Shown here: positions 50,850 through 60,894 of the stretch, piece by piece
Layout: the number at the start of each line of letters is the position of its first letter
How positions within the stretch are numbered: position 1 is the stretch's first letter
Position numbers and translations under genes: made by a program
From: Corallochytrium limacisporum
Lineage: Eukaryota; Opisthokonta
DNA length: 64,000 nucleotides
NCBI GenBank assembly: GCA_002811645.1
Contig: PDIP01000010.1
Span: 7,063-71,062, forward strand
Direction of reading: 5' to 3'
Notes under the pieces: model-generated
What the model saw: only the letters and a program-made list of their open reading frames with translations
What the model was told of the DNA's origin: nothing
Database searches by the model: none

Positions 50850-51740
50850 TTAGTGGGTCTTCTCCTTGGGGATGGTCAGGCGGTCCATGATGAAATTGCG
50901 GACGTAACGAGGAGAATGGCCCATAACCAGGTAGGCAATAAGCTCTCCCCAGGAAGGCAGAACCATAAATTCACCAGTTTCGCTGGCGACGAAGCCAGCG
51001 CGGACAGCGTTGATGGATTCCATCACGAAACCAGGCATCCTAAACAATAGGGTGTCGCTGTGGCCAGAGCGGCTTCCGAACTCAGTGTGCATAGCACCCG
51101 GGCAAAGACAGGTGACCTTGACTCCCTTTGGGGCCAGCTCGTATGCAACAGCCTCAGACAGGGACACAACATAGGCCTTGCTGGCAAAGTATACAGCCTG
51201 GTTTGGGGCGGGGATGAGACCACCGAGAGAGGCAACGTTCAGGACACGGCCCTCACCACGGGAAACCATATCGGGAATGAACTCATGCATCATCTCGGTC
51301 AGGGCAGTAGCGTTCAGGTTGATCATCTCAGCGGACTCCTTATCGCCCATGGAAAGGAACCTTACGTTGGCACCATAGCCCGCGTTGTTGACAAGCTTGT
51401 GGACAGTCAGGTTCTTCTCGTCAACCTTTTTCTTCAATTGAGCGGCAGCTCCAGGGGCAGAAAGGTCACAGGCAATAACGTGGGCCTTAATGTTCCAGCG
51501 TTCCTCGAGGTCAGCAGCAATTTCTTTCAGTTTGGACTCGGTGCGTGCCACGAGGATCACATCGTGACCAGTCTTGGCATAGAGATCAGCAAACTGCTTA
51601 CCCATCCCGGAGCTGGAGCCAGTGATCAAGGCAGTAGTGCCCGGAGCAACCTTCTTGCGCAGAGTAGCGGAGTACTCCTGGGCCCGGAAGGCAGAGACTA
51701 TGCCGAACAGGAAGAGAGCGAGTAAAATATACATGTACAT
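50850..51740 (-). CDS. Membrane-anchored short-chain dehydrogenase/reductase
   Basis: A 296-residue classical SDR of the DltE/COG0300 type. An N-terminal hydrophobic helix (about 3-18, ILLALFLFGIVSAF) is a signal anchor. The cofactor motif TGSSSGMG is at 40-47, and NNAG at 118-121. The catalytic residues Ser171, Tyr184 and Lys188 (YFASK) are complete. An Arg after the second beta strand (VARTESK) suggests NADP(H) preference. Family relatives act at the ER on ketoacyl-CoA, sphingoid or steroid-like lipids; the substrate here is unknown. Codon use is biased, suggesting good expression. The ATG at 51740 is used; a second Met follows two codons later. Confidence 0.9.
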   Translation of the reverse strand: MYMYILLALFLFGIVSAFRAQEYSATLRKKVAPGTTALITGSSSGMGKQFADLYAKTGHDVILVARTESKLKEIAADLEERWNIKAHVIACDLSAPGAAAQLKKKVDEKNLTVHKLVNNAGYGANVRFLSMGDKESAEMINLNATALTEMMHEFIPDMVSRGEGRVLNVASLGGLIPAPNQAVYFASKAYVVSLSEAVAYELAPKGVKVTCLCPGAMHTEFGSRSGHSDTLLFRMPGFVMESINAVRAGFVASETGEFMVLPSWGELIAYLVMGHSPRYVRNFIMDRLTIPKEKTH

Positions 51741-53102
51741 GTTGAAAGGTCTATGCGTTTCGATGTGAATGAACAGTCACTAATTCTCCACACTAGGTGT
51801 TACATAGTGCAATGGACGCGTACAGTATTAAATACCCTCTGAATTATCAACGTCTCCACGTAAGCACAAGCAAATGGATACTTGTTTGTTTTCACAATAG
51901 CCAGTCTGACCACTAGGTGCCGATGAAGCCAGCTATCGGGCCAATGGACATACCCCCACCCACAATCGCCCACCAAAGACCCGCCCTCAGTTGCGAAGGT
52001 CCGGCCGGCTCAGTACGTTATGAACCAAAGCCAAAGACCAACTAAGGCAAGTGGTTGTATCCCCCTATCGGAGATCCGCCTCCAACCCAAACTGTTGTGT
52101 AGTGATCCGCGAAGGACCGTTTCGTAAAGTCTTCTTTCCAATATGGAACATATGCAACACACAATTAAGAATTTCTAGGCGTGGTGGAAAACAACAGGTC
52201 AGATCGGGATATCTGGTCTTGAGCCACACATTTGTCAGCGAGAGATTGTGCAGTACTTTCAGTACTGCTACAAACACAGAACTGAACGCGTGTCAGTGAG
52301 AAGCATGATGTACCCACTGCGTGTTTGTGTACAACCTCCTGTGAAATCTAAAAAAAGCCTGGTACCACAAAACATGCAACCGGCCAATAACTATTCAGCT
52401 ATACTAGTGCCAGCTTGGTTGAAACCCTCCAGGAGGGTGTGTCTCGCACAGAGAGCTTGAATTTTTTACATCGACCCGTTGGAACCCGACGGATCGTCGT
52501 GCGATGGTGACGAGGAGCTTTTTGCACAAAGGCAGGGCCTATTTAAATGATACCCTAACTCCGAATAATTGGCCGGAATTAAGATTACACCGGGGCGTTC
52601 TTGGAGTGATAGTGAATCTACCAGCCATTCCGAGTCCTTATCGCGAATGAACTGCGCCCGGACACTTCTTCTTCTTCTCCATCTTTTTTCCCCACTCCGA
52701 GCAGCTAGTCTCTTGCCCTAGGCAACAAGTAGCCCATTCAAATGCCACCCTACTGCTTCAGTATGCAAGTTGGCTGCGGAAAACGACAGCGGCACCGCGC
52801 TGATGCTGGCCGGGCCAGAGAAAATTTCGACCATACATTGTCTGCTTGGTCAAAACGGGGGACTCGACCTCGAAGGACCCTGCCGCCAGGTCACTGGCCA
52901 TATTGAGGCGGGTCACGGCACAATTTGAGTTCCAATGACGCTTGGTATTTATTTCGAAAGCCTTGTCTGATATATTTTAGCCTACCAGATTAAAGACAAT
53001 ACGCAGATATTGTGATAGTCTTGTTCACATGTACCGGGTTGCGATGTATGTACGAGAATAGTTAAAATCCTCTGCCGTGTAAGTGGCTTTTGGAGAACAG
53101 CA
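51741..53102. other. Divergent promoter interval
   Basis: Shared 5' region of the SDR and the polytopic membrane protein genes. No gene is seen. It contains an inverted repeat GCAGTACT-TTC-AGTACTGC (52250-52268) sharing the CAGTACT core of the recurring motif, and GC boxes near 51966-51984. Confidence 0.55.
52250..52268. repeat. Perfect 19-nt inverted repeat with CAGTACT core
   Basis: GCAGTACT-TTC-AGTACTGC: 8-bp arms around a 3-nt centre, in the divergent promoter upstream of the SDR and the polytopic membrane protein. Confidence 0.55.
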
Positions 53103-55193
53103 ATGCTAAGTTGCATTTGTGCCGGACTCCTGGCTGCATTTGCAGTTGGAGTTAATGGTGTAACACAACTGATATCTAATGAGGCCGAAAATGGGGAGAT
53201 AGCGTTTCCCGCACAAGTGGACTCGTATGTATTTTCGACAGACTTCAACGGAGCATCGGTGAACCAGTACCCTTTCCTACAAATCCTTGTGAGATGGGAG
53301 TTCCTTGATACAATTGGGGATTTTAATGTTACAGTTACGGGGCCAGGTGATGTTTCTGGGGACAATGTAACCTTTCCGCTGTCGTCCACTGGAGAACCGA
53401 ATGCGCTTTTTGGCCAGATCCACCCGATCTATCCAGCTTCTGTGGGCCAGTATCTCGTCGATATTGGATCCAATGTGGGTAATACAACTTACATGCTGGT
53501 TGCAAACATGATCTGTCCACTAGATTTTACGTTAAACCAATCGACGGGGACAACTTGTGTTCCATGTCCAGAGTTTGCGTCATCCTTCGGATATTCATTT
53601 TCTACTTCTGCGTGCCGTTGTAAGCCAAACTTCCTCCAGACTGTTGCGGACAACGGGGCCATTAAATGTTCTGTTTGCCCGACTGGAGCTGTGTGTGATG
53701 ATTATGGAACTACAGACCCTGTTGCACAACCTGGATATGTGACTTTCGGTGGGCAGATTATTCAATGTCCAAGATCGGACAGCTGCCTTGGTGGACCAGA
53801 CAATGCGTGTGCCGACTCATACGAAGGTTTGATTTGTGGCTCATGCTCAGATGACCATTTCATGATATCCCAAGAATGCAAAGACTGTACCAACTCTAGG
53901 GCTGTACTCTGGATTAGTATCGCAATTCTGATTGCCATTTGGTGCATATCATTTATGTGGGCAAAGATTTGCGGACGATTCGGCGAAATCCCACTTGTCA
54001 TTCGATACCTCCAACTGGTCTCACTGTTTGCCTTTATTGACATCGGCTGGCCCGTTGTTATTGATGATACCTTCTCGACTCTCAGCTTGTTTAGACTTAA
54101 CATTGAGATCAGCCAGTTGGAATGTCTCCTGGAGGGAGATACATTCTACTATGTTGCCTTTGCGATAGTTCTTCTCCTCCCAATTATTTGGGGCGCATTC
54201 TACCTACTCCTGTTATGGGCCATCTGGATCTTAAGATCATTCGCTCGGCATACCGGATGGTCGGCACTGAGAGGAGCCGCAAATGCAGAAATGATGCCTT
54301 GGGTTCGCTCATCAGCAAATGCCGGAATTATTCTATATGAGGTGCTTTTCGTGCCCTTGTGTGTGATGCTCTTCCAGACAGTCCGCTGTGAGACCATCAC
54401 AGATCTTAACAGGGAATTTTTGGTAGTATTCCCGGCCATAGATTGCAGAACAACTGGCTATAAGGTCATTGAAGCCCTCGCTTACGTGTTCATGGTTGTG
54501 TATTTGCTAACGCCAATGGTCGTTTACACATACTATGTATATCGATATCGCAGGCTGCTGAAGGATGACAAGAAGCTCTACTCAATTGCTGGATCATTGT
54601 ATGGGCGATACATGATCAAGTTTGTGTACTGGCCTGTTGTGGAGTGTATCACGGTCATCATCTTTGTCAATCTGGCTCTGCATCTTCAAGATGAGCCATC
54701 TTCGCAGCTCATCAGCGCAGTGGCCGTTTTGATTGCTTATTTGGTGGGTGTTCTTATATTTGATCCCTACTTGCATGTCCCAGTGAAGATCACTGCCATT
54801 GCATCGGTATCGGCGCTGATTCTTCTCATCATCTACGGTAATGTGACCGCCACATCGAATACTCGACCCGGGTTCGAGACAATCAGTTTGATCCTCATTG
54901 TCTCCGCTCCTGTAGTCGGTGGTGCTTGTGTTGTGTATGAGATCTGGAAAGAGTACACAAATGACACCCTTGGTATGTCCTCATTTGACAAGTACCGCAT
55001 CGGTCTTGGTTTCAAGAAGGCGCACTTCCGAGACGACAATCAAGAAGTCTTGCAGTCGCGTAGACGGGAGGAAGCAAACACACGTGCGGAAGAAGAGCGG
55101 GCCATGTATCTCTTTGAACAGAAACGCAAAGCTGAGAAGGATCGAACTCGCCACGATTTCCTTACAGGAACCCTTATACATGACAGTCATTAA
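53103..55193 (+). CDS. Cys-rich ectodomain, multi-pass membrane protein
   Basis: A 696-residue membrane protein. A cleavable-looking signal peptide (about 1-20) precedes a beta-rich extracellular part with several N-glycosylation sequons. A Cys-rich module follows (about 140-262: CVPCPEFASS, CRCKPNF, CSVCPTGAVC, LICGSCSDDHFMISQECKDC), resembling the ephrin-receptor-like (GCC2/GCC3) cysteine repeats. From about 266 come roughly nine transmembrane helices, then a charged coiled-coil cytoplasmic tail of about 60 residues. Similar architectures occur in large families of protist surface proteins whose functions are mostly unknown; receptor or channel-like roles are possible. The polytopic part has no motif I can assign. 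AATAAA lies 10 nt after the stop. Confidence 0.85.
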   Translation: MLSCICAGLLAAFAVGVNGVTQLISNEAENGEIAFPAQVDSYVFSTDFNGASVNQYPFLQILVRWEFLDTIGDFNVTVTGPGDVSGDNVTFPLSSTGEPNALFGQIHPIYPASVGQYLVDIGSNVGNTTYMLVANMICPLDFTLNQSTGTTCVPCPEFASSFGYSFSTSACRCKPNFLQTVADNGAIKCSVCPTGAVCDDYGTTDPVAQPGYVTFGGQIIQCPRSDSCLGGPDNACADSYEGLICGSCSDDHFMISQECKDCTNSRAVLWISIAILIAIWCISFMWAKICGRFGEIPLVIRYLQLVSLFAFIDIGWPVVIDDTFSTLSLFRLNIEISQLECLLEGDTFYYVAFAIVLLLPIIWGAFYLLLLWAIWILRSFARHTGWSALRGAANAEMMPWVRSSANAGIILYEVLFVPLCVMLFQTVRCETITDLNREFLVVFPAIDCRTTGYKVIEALAYVFMVVYLLTPMVVYTYYVYRYRRLLKDDKKLYSIAGSLYGRYMIKFVYWPVVECITVIIFVNLALHLQDEPSSQLISAVAVLIAYLVGVLIFDPYLHVPVKITAIASVSALILLIIYGNVTATSNTRPGFETISLILIVSAPVVGGACVVYEIWKEYTNDTLGMSSFDKYRIGLGFKKAHFRDDNQEVLQSRRREEANTRAEEERAMYLFEQKRKAEKDRTRHDFLTGTLIHDSH

Positions 55194-56616
55194 AGAAGTG
55201 AATAAATGTAATCGTTTTCATCCCGAGCAGGAACTTGAGGATGGGCGATCCCCTGTCAGAAATGTAGTAGGTTGAATTGACGGGCCCTCCCGATGCTTAC
55301 ACGCTCGGTCAAAAAGAGACTCCCGATCGTAAGTCTGAGCCGGTTTTCGGCTCGGTTCCATAGAAATGTGGAGGGGTCGTATCGCCGGAGGCAGAACAAA
55401 TTCCACCCCACCCGCACCTCCCAATCTAGTACAGACCCACAGAAATATCGATACATGCTCAATACTTAAGCAGAAGCAGCTCTCCCCGCCCATTCATCCG
55501 AAAAAAATATTGAGTCTAGGCCACCCCCGCACCTCTCCTCCTCCCCCCGCTCTGCTCGACCAGTGCTCGGTGGTTTCACTATTGCAGGCTGCACAGGCTC
55601 TTGCGTGTGAAGGAGGGGCCCAACGTGTGTGCAATGGTGTTCACCCTGGCCAGTTAACGTGGTCGCGTACTGAAACTTCTCAGGAGACGGGAGATGACCG
55701 ATCAGTAAGCGGAGGAACAAACTGATAACTGTAAACATATCGATTGTCACAGTTGTCAGGTATGGTCTTGTTCAATTTGTTGTGGTGGGCGGTTAATCAT
55801 CAATTCAGGCGCAAAATTAGTTGACTTCAAAGAAATATTCTGCTGATGCTATTCCTTTTTGTCTCTAGTGCGCCTTGTTACTTTGACCTTTGAAGCTCCT
55901 GTCTCATTGATTCGCAGCGCTCAACAGTACCTCAACGAGGAGCAGCCGTTACCGGCCCGTCGAATGACACCCCACTGTGTCAGTACGGGAAGTGGGGCTC
56001 ACCTGATTTCAATTTCCTCGCCCTAGCCCCACGGCATATGTATTTTGCCCCTACTAAATCTACCAAAAATTGTCCTGGGGTCGACTGGAGGCAGCCCTCC
56101 CACTGGGCCCAGGGTAGGCTTGGCCCGAGAGTCGCGGTGTGCGGCAGCAGCGCCAGAAGCAGGTCGGACAGGAGAAAACTGCGCAGGCCAGGCTGGAGGT
56201 TGACTGTTCCGGACTGGGCCCTGGTGCATGTCACCGCACCATTCGGCTGAACTGCAGGCGTAGGTACCTGCAGCAAAGGGTGGTGCGACCGTCCCGACCT
56301 CGGCTTTCCCGGTCACCCCCATGGCTATACTCAATCACCGATATAAAATCTACCTGCCAGTGCTCGACGTTGGATCTGTGACAGGGAACCATAGTCGACC
56401 GCAGGGGGACCTCTTTTGGCAAAGTAAGATCTGCAATGGAATTGCATATGCAAAATTCTGGGAGCCCGCACGGAGCCGGCTGCGCATAGCTGTTTGGTCC
56501 TATGTGTCAATTAAGGTGGTAGGTGTTTGGTATTCAATGGCCTGAGTCATTTAGTTAGATCATATGTCCTGTGGTGCTTATCTCCTAGATCCCTGATGAC
56601 AGCAGGATCGAAGTTT

Positions 56617-56671
56617 GATACCTCCGACCACTAGACGCCCACCCGAAGTGGCGTCCCCGGAAGGAGGTATC
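56617..56671. repeat. Nested stem-loop, candidate structured element
   Basis: The outer stem GATACCTCC (56617-56625) pairs with GGAGGTATC (56663-56671). The inner stem GACGCC (56634-56639) pairs with GGCGTC (56650-56655), with a 10-nt loop and near-symmetric internal loops (8 and 7 nt). It sits in the middle of the largest gene-free interval. Confidence 0.5.
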
Positions 56672-57073
56672 GAGATTTCATCGGTAGTCTCTCATGTTGT
56701 TTAGGACTTGTTCTCGAATCATGAGTTACAGTCAACGGGATATTTATGGCCTCTAATTGGATATAACGTTGGGGCTATGGACCGAATGAAGGACATGTCA
56801 CAACAACAGTGATGTGGTTCTCACATATGTCCAAAAGTGAAGAAAAATCGAAGATATTTCGTCCGCGGGTTTGCAATAAACGAAAGGGTGAACCACTAGG
56901 CTCATGAAAGACGTAGGCGGTGGGGGCTGCTTTGACGCAGGTAAAGCCGCAATGACCACTCTCCCACGCCAAATATTTCATACATTGACTACTCTACACC
57001 ATGCCGTATACGCGACGGATATGCAACGGGGAAGTTGGGCTGCCAAATCACCGCACCCTTGACCAAACGCAAA

Positions 57074-57094
57074 CTCTCTCTCTCTCTCTCTCTC
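57074..57094. repeat. (CT)n microsatellite
   Basis: About ten CT units followed by a short C run. Confidence 0.85.
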
Positions 57095-57163
57095 CCCCAC
57101 CGGCGGGGTCCCAAGAGTTGAGCTTGTGTGGTCCGAGCACTGGGAAGTGGGGAAGGAAGGGCC

Positions 57164-57193
57164 GAGAGAGAGAGAGACACACACACACACACA
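57164..57193. repeat. (GA)n(CA)n compound microsatellite
   Basis: GA run passing directly into a CA run. A separate GT tract follows at 57223-57245. Confidence 0.85.
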
Positions 57194-58771
57194 GAGAGAG
57201 CGAGCCATGCAGGAGGAGCGAGGTGTGTGTGTATGTGTGTGTGTGTACGGTCATTAGGTCACAGAGTACTCCAAGGTATGCCGGTTGAGCTTTCAACGGA
57301 AAAGTGGGGGAAAAGGGAACACATGAGTAGGACGGACACGAGAATTCATGTGGAAGAGGCGCGCGAGGGAGAACTGATATTCGGCTAGAGGAGGGAAGTG
57401 GGGGTAGATTATCTTATATGTAAAGTATGAAATTCTCAATTGTGAACGACACGGCATCGGAGAAGTCGGTAGGCCATGAACCAACCGGGATGCCTGGTGT
57501 TCTCCGTGCGCTCTAAGGGCCCGTGCGTTTTCAAGTCGGAACACAACTGCGCCGTGGTGCTGTGCATTCCTGTGCCTAAGGGTGTAATCCTTTTTCCCCT
57601 CTCCGCAGGCGTGGGATCCATACTGAACATACGACGTTTTCGGAATTTAGCAATGGTCTCTTTAATAAACTTTTTTGAAGGAAGAGAGTTTATATCACCG
57701 TCGGCCAGAGCAGGACGAAACGACAAGAGCACGAGAGATGAGCACACAACCGCCATGCATCATGCACTAGCCTTTGACCAGGCGGCTGTGTAAGTGTGTT
57801 ATATGGGTACTACCCAAGATGGTGACACTTGGCTGTGGATAGCTGCCAACCAGTGTGTACTTTCTCAAAGCGTTGACTCCATGAGGAGCAAGGATTTCCT
57901 TTGCTACCGCAGGCCCCCCCCCCAAAAAAACAACACAACCCATAGTCCGACAGTCAATACAACATGTATACAGAATTCAGAATACCGTACGAAGGAGACA
58001 TGCTGCACCCCTTTCCGCTATTTCACTTTTTCGTTTGAACCGTTCGGCAATAAAGATTGCGGTATTTCAACGCAGGCCCTACCGCGCTTGGACTTATTGA
58101 GCGCGAAATTTTGATATCTCACTTTTTTATTCTCTCTCTTACCTCCGCGAAGCGAGAGCCGTGAAAATAGTAAGAGAAAGATACGGATGTATTCTAGGCA
58201 AAGTCGCGGTGGGTGATGGCATGGACAGGTTTAAAGAATACTTCCTCCAAGGAGAAAAAAAAACGGGGAGGAGTGGTGGCGGGAGAGGCACGGCAAAGTG
58301 GAGCCTTTTCACCCCCCTTCTTCCTCCCCCCTCCCCCTTTTCGTTTGGTCCTAGTGATTTTCTACTGATATTCTGGAGGAGGAGTGGGTGAGGAGTACGC
58401 GAAGTGAAAAGTATACTCAGGGAAGGACATGCAACATTTTGATCGTGTTCCGTGCTGCCGCCTGTATGAATGACACCGCTTTCTTATCGTGCCTTTGTCA
58501 CTTTGTTCCATTTTTTTTTCTGCCCGTAGGCACACAAGTAGGTTCGAAGGACCCTTGTAGTGGCGAGCTAAGAAGCGTATTGGTGGCCGGGGCAAGGAAA
58601 GGTTGTGTAGCGTCTGTTCCTGAGGACACGCATGTGTGGAACTACAGGCTGTTGAGCAAGTTTATTTCAGAAATCAATTAAGGTAGAAGAGATCTGACAG
58701 CGAAGGAAATTTGGCTAGTCTAGAGGTTCCTTTGATGGTTTACAAGTTGAATCAACGGAAGAACTTTCAAA

Positions 58772-59434
58772 ATGCCGCCAAAGAAACAGCAGGTTGCTCA
58801 GCTCAAGATCGATCCCGATGCTGAGAAGCGCGGGGAAACTGTAATGATGTCCACCCTGGGACAGTGCAGTTTTGAAATGCCTCTGAACTTGAACAAGGTG
58901 CTCAAGTGTTTCAAGAAGGAGGGCCTGAAGGAGGCGGAACTGTGGCCCAGCACTTCCCGCTACGTCTCTTACGTGAGCAAATCCCCCAAGGGTAACATTC
59001 GTGTCTTGTCAGATGGTAAGGTTCTCATCAACGGTGCTGTCTCTGAGAAATGCGTCAAGCAGCTGGCGGATCTGGTGGCGAAGGTTGTCACTGACGACTG
59101 CAAGGACGGTCGCTTCAAGAAGCTCCAAGGTTCTCTCAAACTCAGCACCCCTACCGTCAACAACTTCTGCGGAGTCCGCCAGTTCAATGGTTTGTTCAAC
59201 GTGCAGACCCTGGCCAAGGCCCCTGAGGTTGCCAACTTTGAGCCTAAGCTTGGTGAGAAAGAGCCTGTTGGTCTGACCATTGCCCTTGACAATGGCATTA
59301 AGTGCCGTATCTTCAGCTCTGGTAAAGTCGTCATCAACGGTGGCAAGGGCCCCGATGACATCTTCGAAGCTGGCAACAAGAAGCTTGCTTTCCTGGAGAA
59401 GTACGTGCAGCCTGTGCCCTCGAACTCCAAGTAA
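58772..59434 (+). CDS. Divergent TBP-fold protein
   Basis: A 220-residue protein built of two TBP-like repeats. Repeat 1 (about 25-105) has LSDGKVLINGAVSEKC at 79-94, and repeat 2 (about 118-212) has IFSSGKVVINGGK at 180-192; TBP has IFASGKMVVTGAKSE and IFVSGKIVLTGAK at these places. The 28 residues ending at Gly82-Lys83 align with TBP without a gap. Of the four Phe that kink TATA DNA, only the last is kept (Phe181); the others are Ser62, Leu79 and a polar GEKE insertion at 161-164. Canonical TATA bending is therefore unlikely; TBP-like factors (TLF/TRF2) show partial losses of the same kind. Codon use is rather biased for a transcription factor, suggesting an abundant protein. The MPPKKQ start is a clean ATG. 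Another protein with a TBP-type fold remains possible. Confidence 0.7.
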   Translation: MPPKKQQVAQLKIDPDAEKRGETVMMSTLGQCSFEMPLNLNKVLKCFKKEGLKEAELWPSTSRYVSYVSKSPKGNIRVLSDGKVLINGAVSEKCVKQLADLVAKVVTDDCKDGRFKKLQGSLKLSTPTVNNFCGVRQFNGLFNVQTLAKAPEVANFEPKLGEKEPVGLTIALDNGIKCRIFSSGKVVINGGKGPDDIFEAGNKKLAFLEKYVQPVPSNSK

Positions 59435-60185
59435 GGAGCACTATGTAAGTATCCCTTACCCAATGAGGACCCGAAACGACACTGGCCAACAACAAATGCA
59501 ACCAAAGACTCATAAACCACACGATTAAACCATCATAGGATGGATATTAACTACGTAAGAACAACCAAGTGAGTGCACTCTTGTCATGCTCCATGCCTGA
59601 CAATGGTGTCCATTGCCTTGTTCCCTCCAATTTGGTTTCTTGGCGCTACTTTCCAAAAAGGAAATTAGGCCCCCTTGAGAACAAACCTCCCCGTTTCTCC
59701 TCTGTCTTGGAACCCGGTACGTTTTCTATTGGAAACACCGGTAGCGAGCGTGCGGTTGTTTTTTTTTTTCACAACCCCAACCCCGGGGGCGGAATGTACC
59801 CCGAGAGATCACACCGCCGGGTGTCGGGCACCGGTCATTGGGTACGGTGAGGAGTCCATATTTCGATCGAGCATATGCTATGGCACCATCGAAGCGGACA
59901 ATGGAGTCGCATCGCTCTCGCCCGCTTGTGCGATTGTCTTTTCGCGAACCGTCAGGAACGCACAGCGGGTAGACACAGGGGGAAGCGGGGGGGGGATAGG
60001 TTAGCTGGTTTCACCCCATATGCATGGGTGCCGGGATGGACTTGGTCGCGGAGTGCGATCGCGAGCCTTGGGACCATCTCTGTTGTCAACAGAGATGGTA
60101 TTTCAGAAAATAATGGGTATGGTTATGTCCCAATAAGATATCCGTGTAACTAGACAAACCATACACAACATCCGTGACAGCAAAC
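59435..60185. other. Intergenic interval with near-palindrome
   Basis: 3' flank of the TBP-fold gene and 5' region of the thioredoxin-like gene. No gene is seen. It carries a poly-T run near 59760, a G10 run near 59987 and the perfect inverted repeat at 60073-60099. Confidence 0.6.
60073..60099. repeat. Perfect 27-nt inverted repeat in 5' region
   Basis: ACCATCTCTGTTG-T-CAACAGAGATGGT: 13-bp arms around a single central T, starting 113 bp upstream of the thioredoxin-like start codon. It may be a dimeric-factor operator or a cruciform/hairpin element. Confidence 0.65.
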
Positions 60186-60788
60186 ATGGTGGTTGGAACA
60201 CAAGCTCCCGTATACTCCATTAACGACTTTGAGGTTCTTGGGGGATCTGATGCAGGTATGCCGGGACAGCTTCCTGCTCCCGGTGAGGTCACCGTGCTCG
60301 AGTCTTGGGCTACATGGTGTCCCCCTTGCCGGCAGTCCATTCCGCACCTCACACAGATGCAGGCTAAATATAGGGCCCAGAATGTTCGAGTCATTGGTAT
60401 CACCGGGGAGGATTTCAACGTATGCGAGCCGTTCGTGAAGAAGATGGGCAAGCAAATGGATTACTTGGTTCTTCAGGATGAAAGTGGTCGCTTTCAGGAC
60501 CTGCAGGCTCAGGCTGGGGTGCAAGGTATTCCACACGCCTTTGTAATCGATCGCCAAGGCAAGATCACATGGAGTGGACACCCCATGGATCCGAACTTTG
60601 AAAACGCAATCCAGACCGCTTGCGCAACCCCGAAGAAGGTGGATCCCGAGACCCGCAGCAAGGAGGAGCTCACTGCCTTAAGCGTTAAGGAACTTAAGAA
60701 TATCCTCGCCGACCATAATGTGAGCGCAGCTGGATGTCTGGAGAAAGCTGACCTGGTGGCCCGTATTGACGAGAAGTGCCGCTTGTGA
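60186..60788 (+). CDS. TlpA/ResA-type thioredoxin with C-terminal SAP-like domain
   Basis: A 200-residue protein. Residues about 1-150 are a TlpA/ResA/AhpC-TSA-type thioredoxin fold, with the redox motif WATWCPPC (Cys45, Cys48), the DESGRF linker and the cis-Pro loop GIPHAFVID. After a short linker comes a helical domain of about 35 residues (LSVKELKNILADHNVSAAGCLEKADLVARI) that matches the SAP-like fold of the MANF/ARMET C-terminus and its relatives, including a single Cys in the loop. No signal peptide is seen, so it is probably cytosolic or nuclear. Partner or substrate is unknown. The start is the ATG at 60186; the GTG four codons upstream is ignored. It converges on PGAP1, 106 bp between stops. 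Confidence 0.88.
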   Translation: MVVGTQAPVYSINDFEVLGGSDAGMPGQLPAPGEVTVLESWATWCPPCRQSIPHLTQMQAKYRAQNVRVIGITGEDFNVCEPFVKKMGKQMDYLVLQDESGRFQDLQAQAGVQGIPHAFVIDRQGKITWSGHPMDPNFENAIQTACATPKKVDPETRSKEELTALSVKELKNILADHNVSAAGCLEKADLVARIDEKCRL

Positions 60789-60894
60789 TCAGTCTCACTG
60801 TAAAGAATGAGCGGATCAATTAATCCCGTCGACCATAGTCCATGTATCGTATATAAACCAACACTAATGTATTCTCGTATCTATAGTTTATATC

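Larger units (their letters stand above)
55194..58771. other. Largest gene-free interval, 3.6 kb
   Basis: No gene is convincingly supported. The frames present are short and mutually overlapping on both strands. The region holds three microsatellites (57074-57094, 57164-57193, 57223-57245), a nested stem-loop (56617-56671), C8-A7 and poly-A runs near 57917, and polypyrimidine DNA near 58310-58340. It could hide a spliced gene, a non-coding RNA or a long promoter for the gene at 58772. Confidence 0.55.

Noticed and set aside
57436-57756. Minus-strand 106-codon frame with a signal-peptide-like start (MAVVCSSLVLLS)
   Set aside because: It overlaps an equally long plus-strand frame, has no homologue I recognise and lies in microsatellite-rich DNA. 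It is not supported without transcripts.
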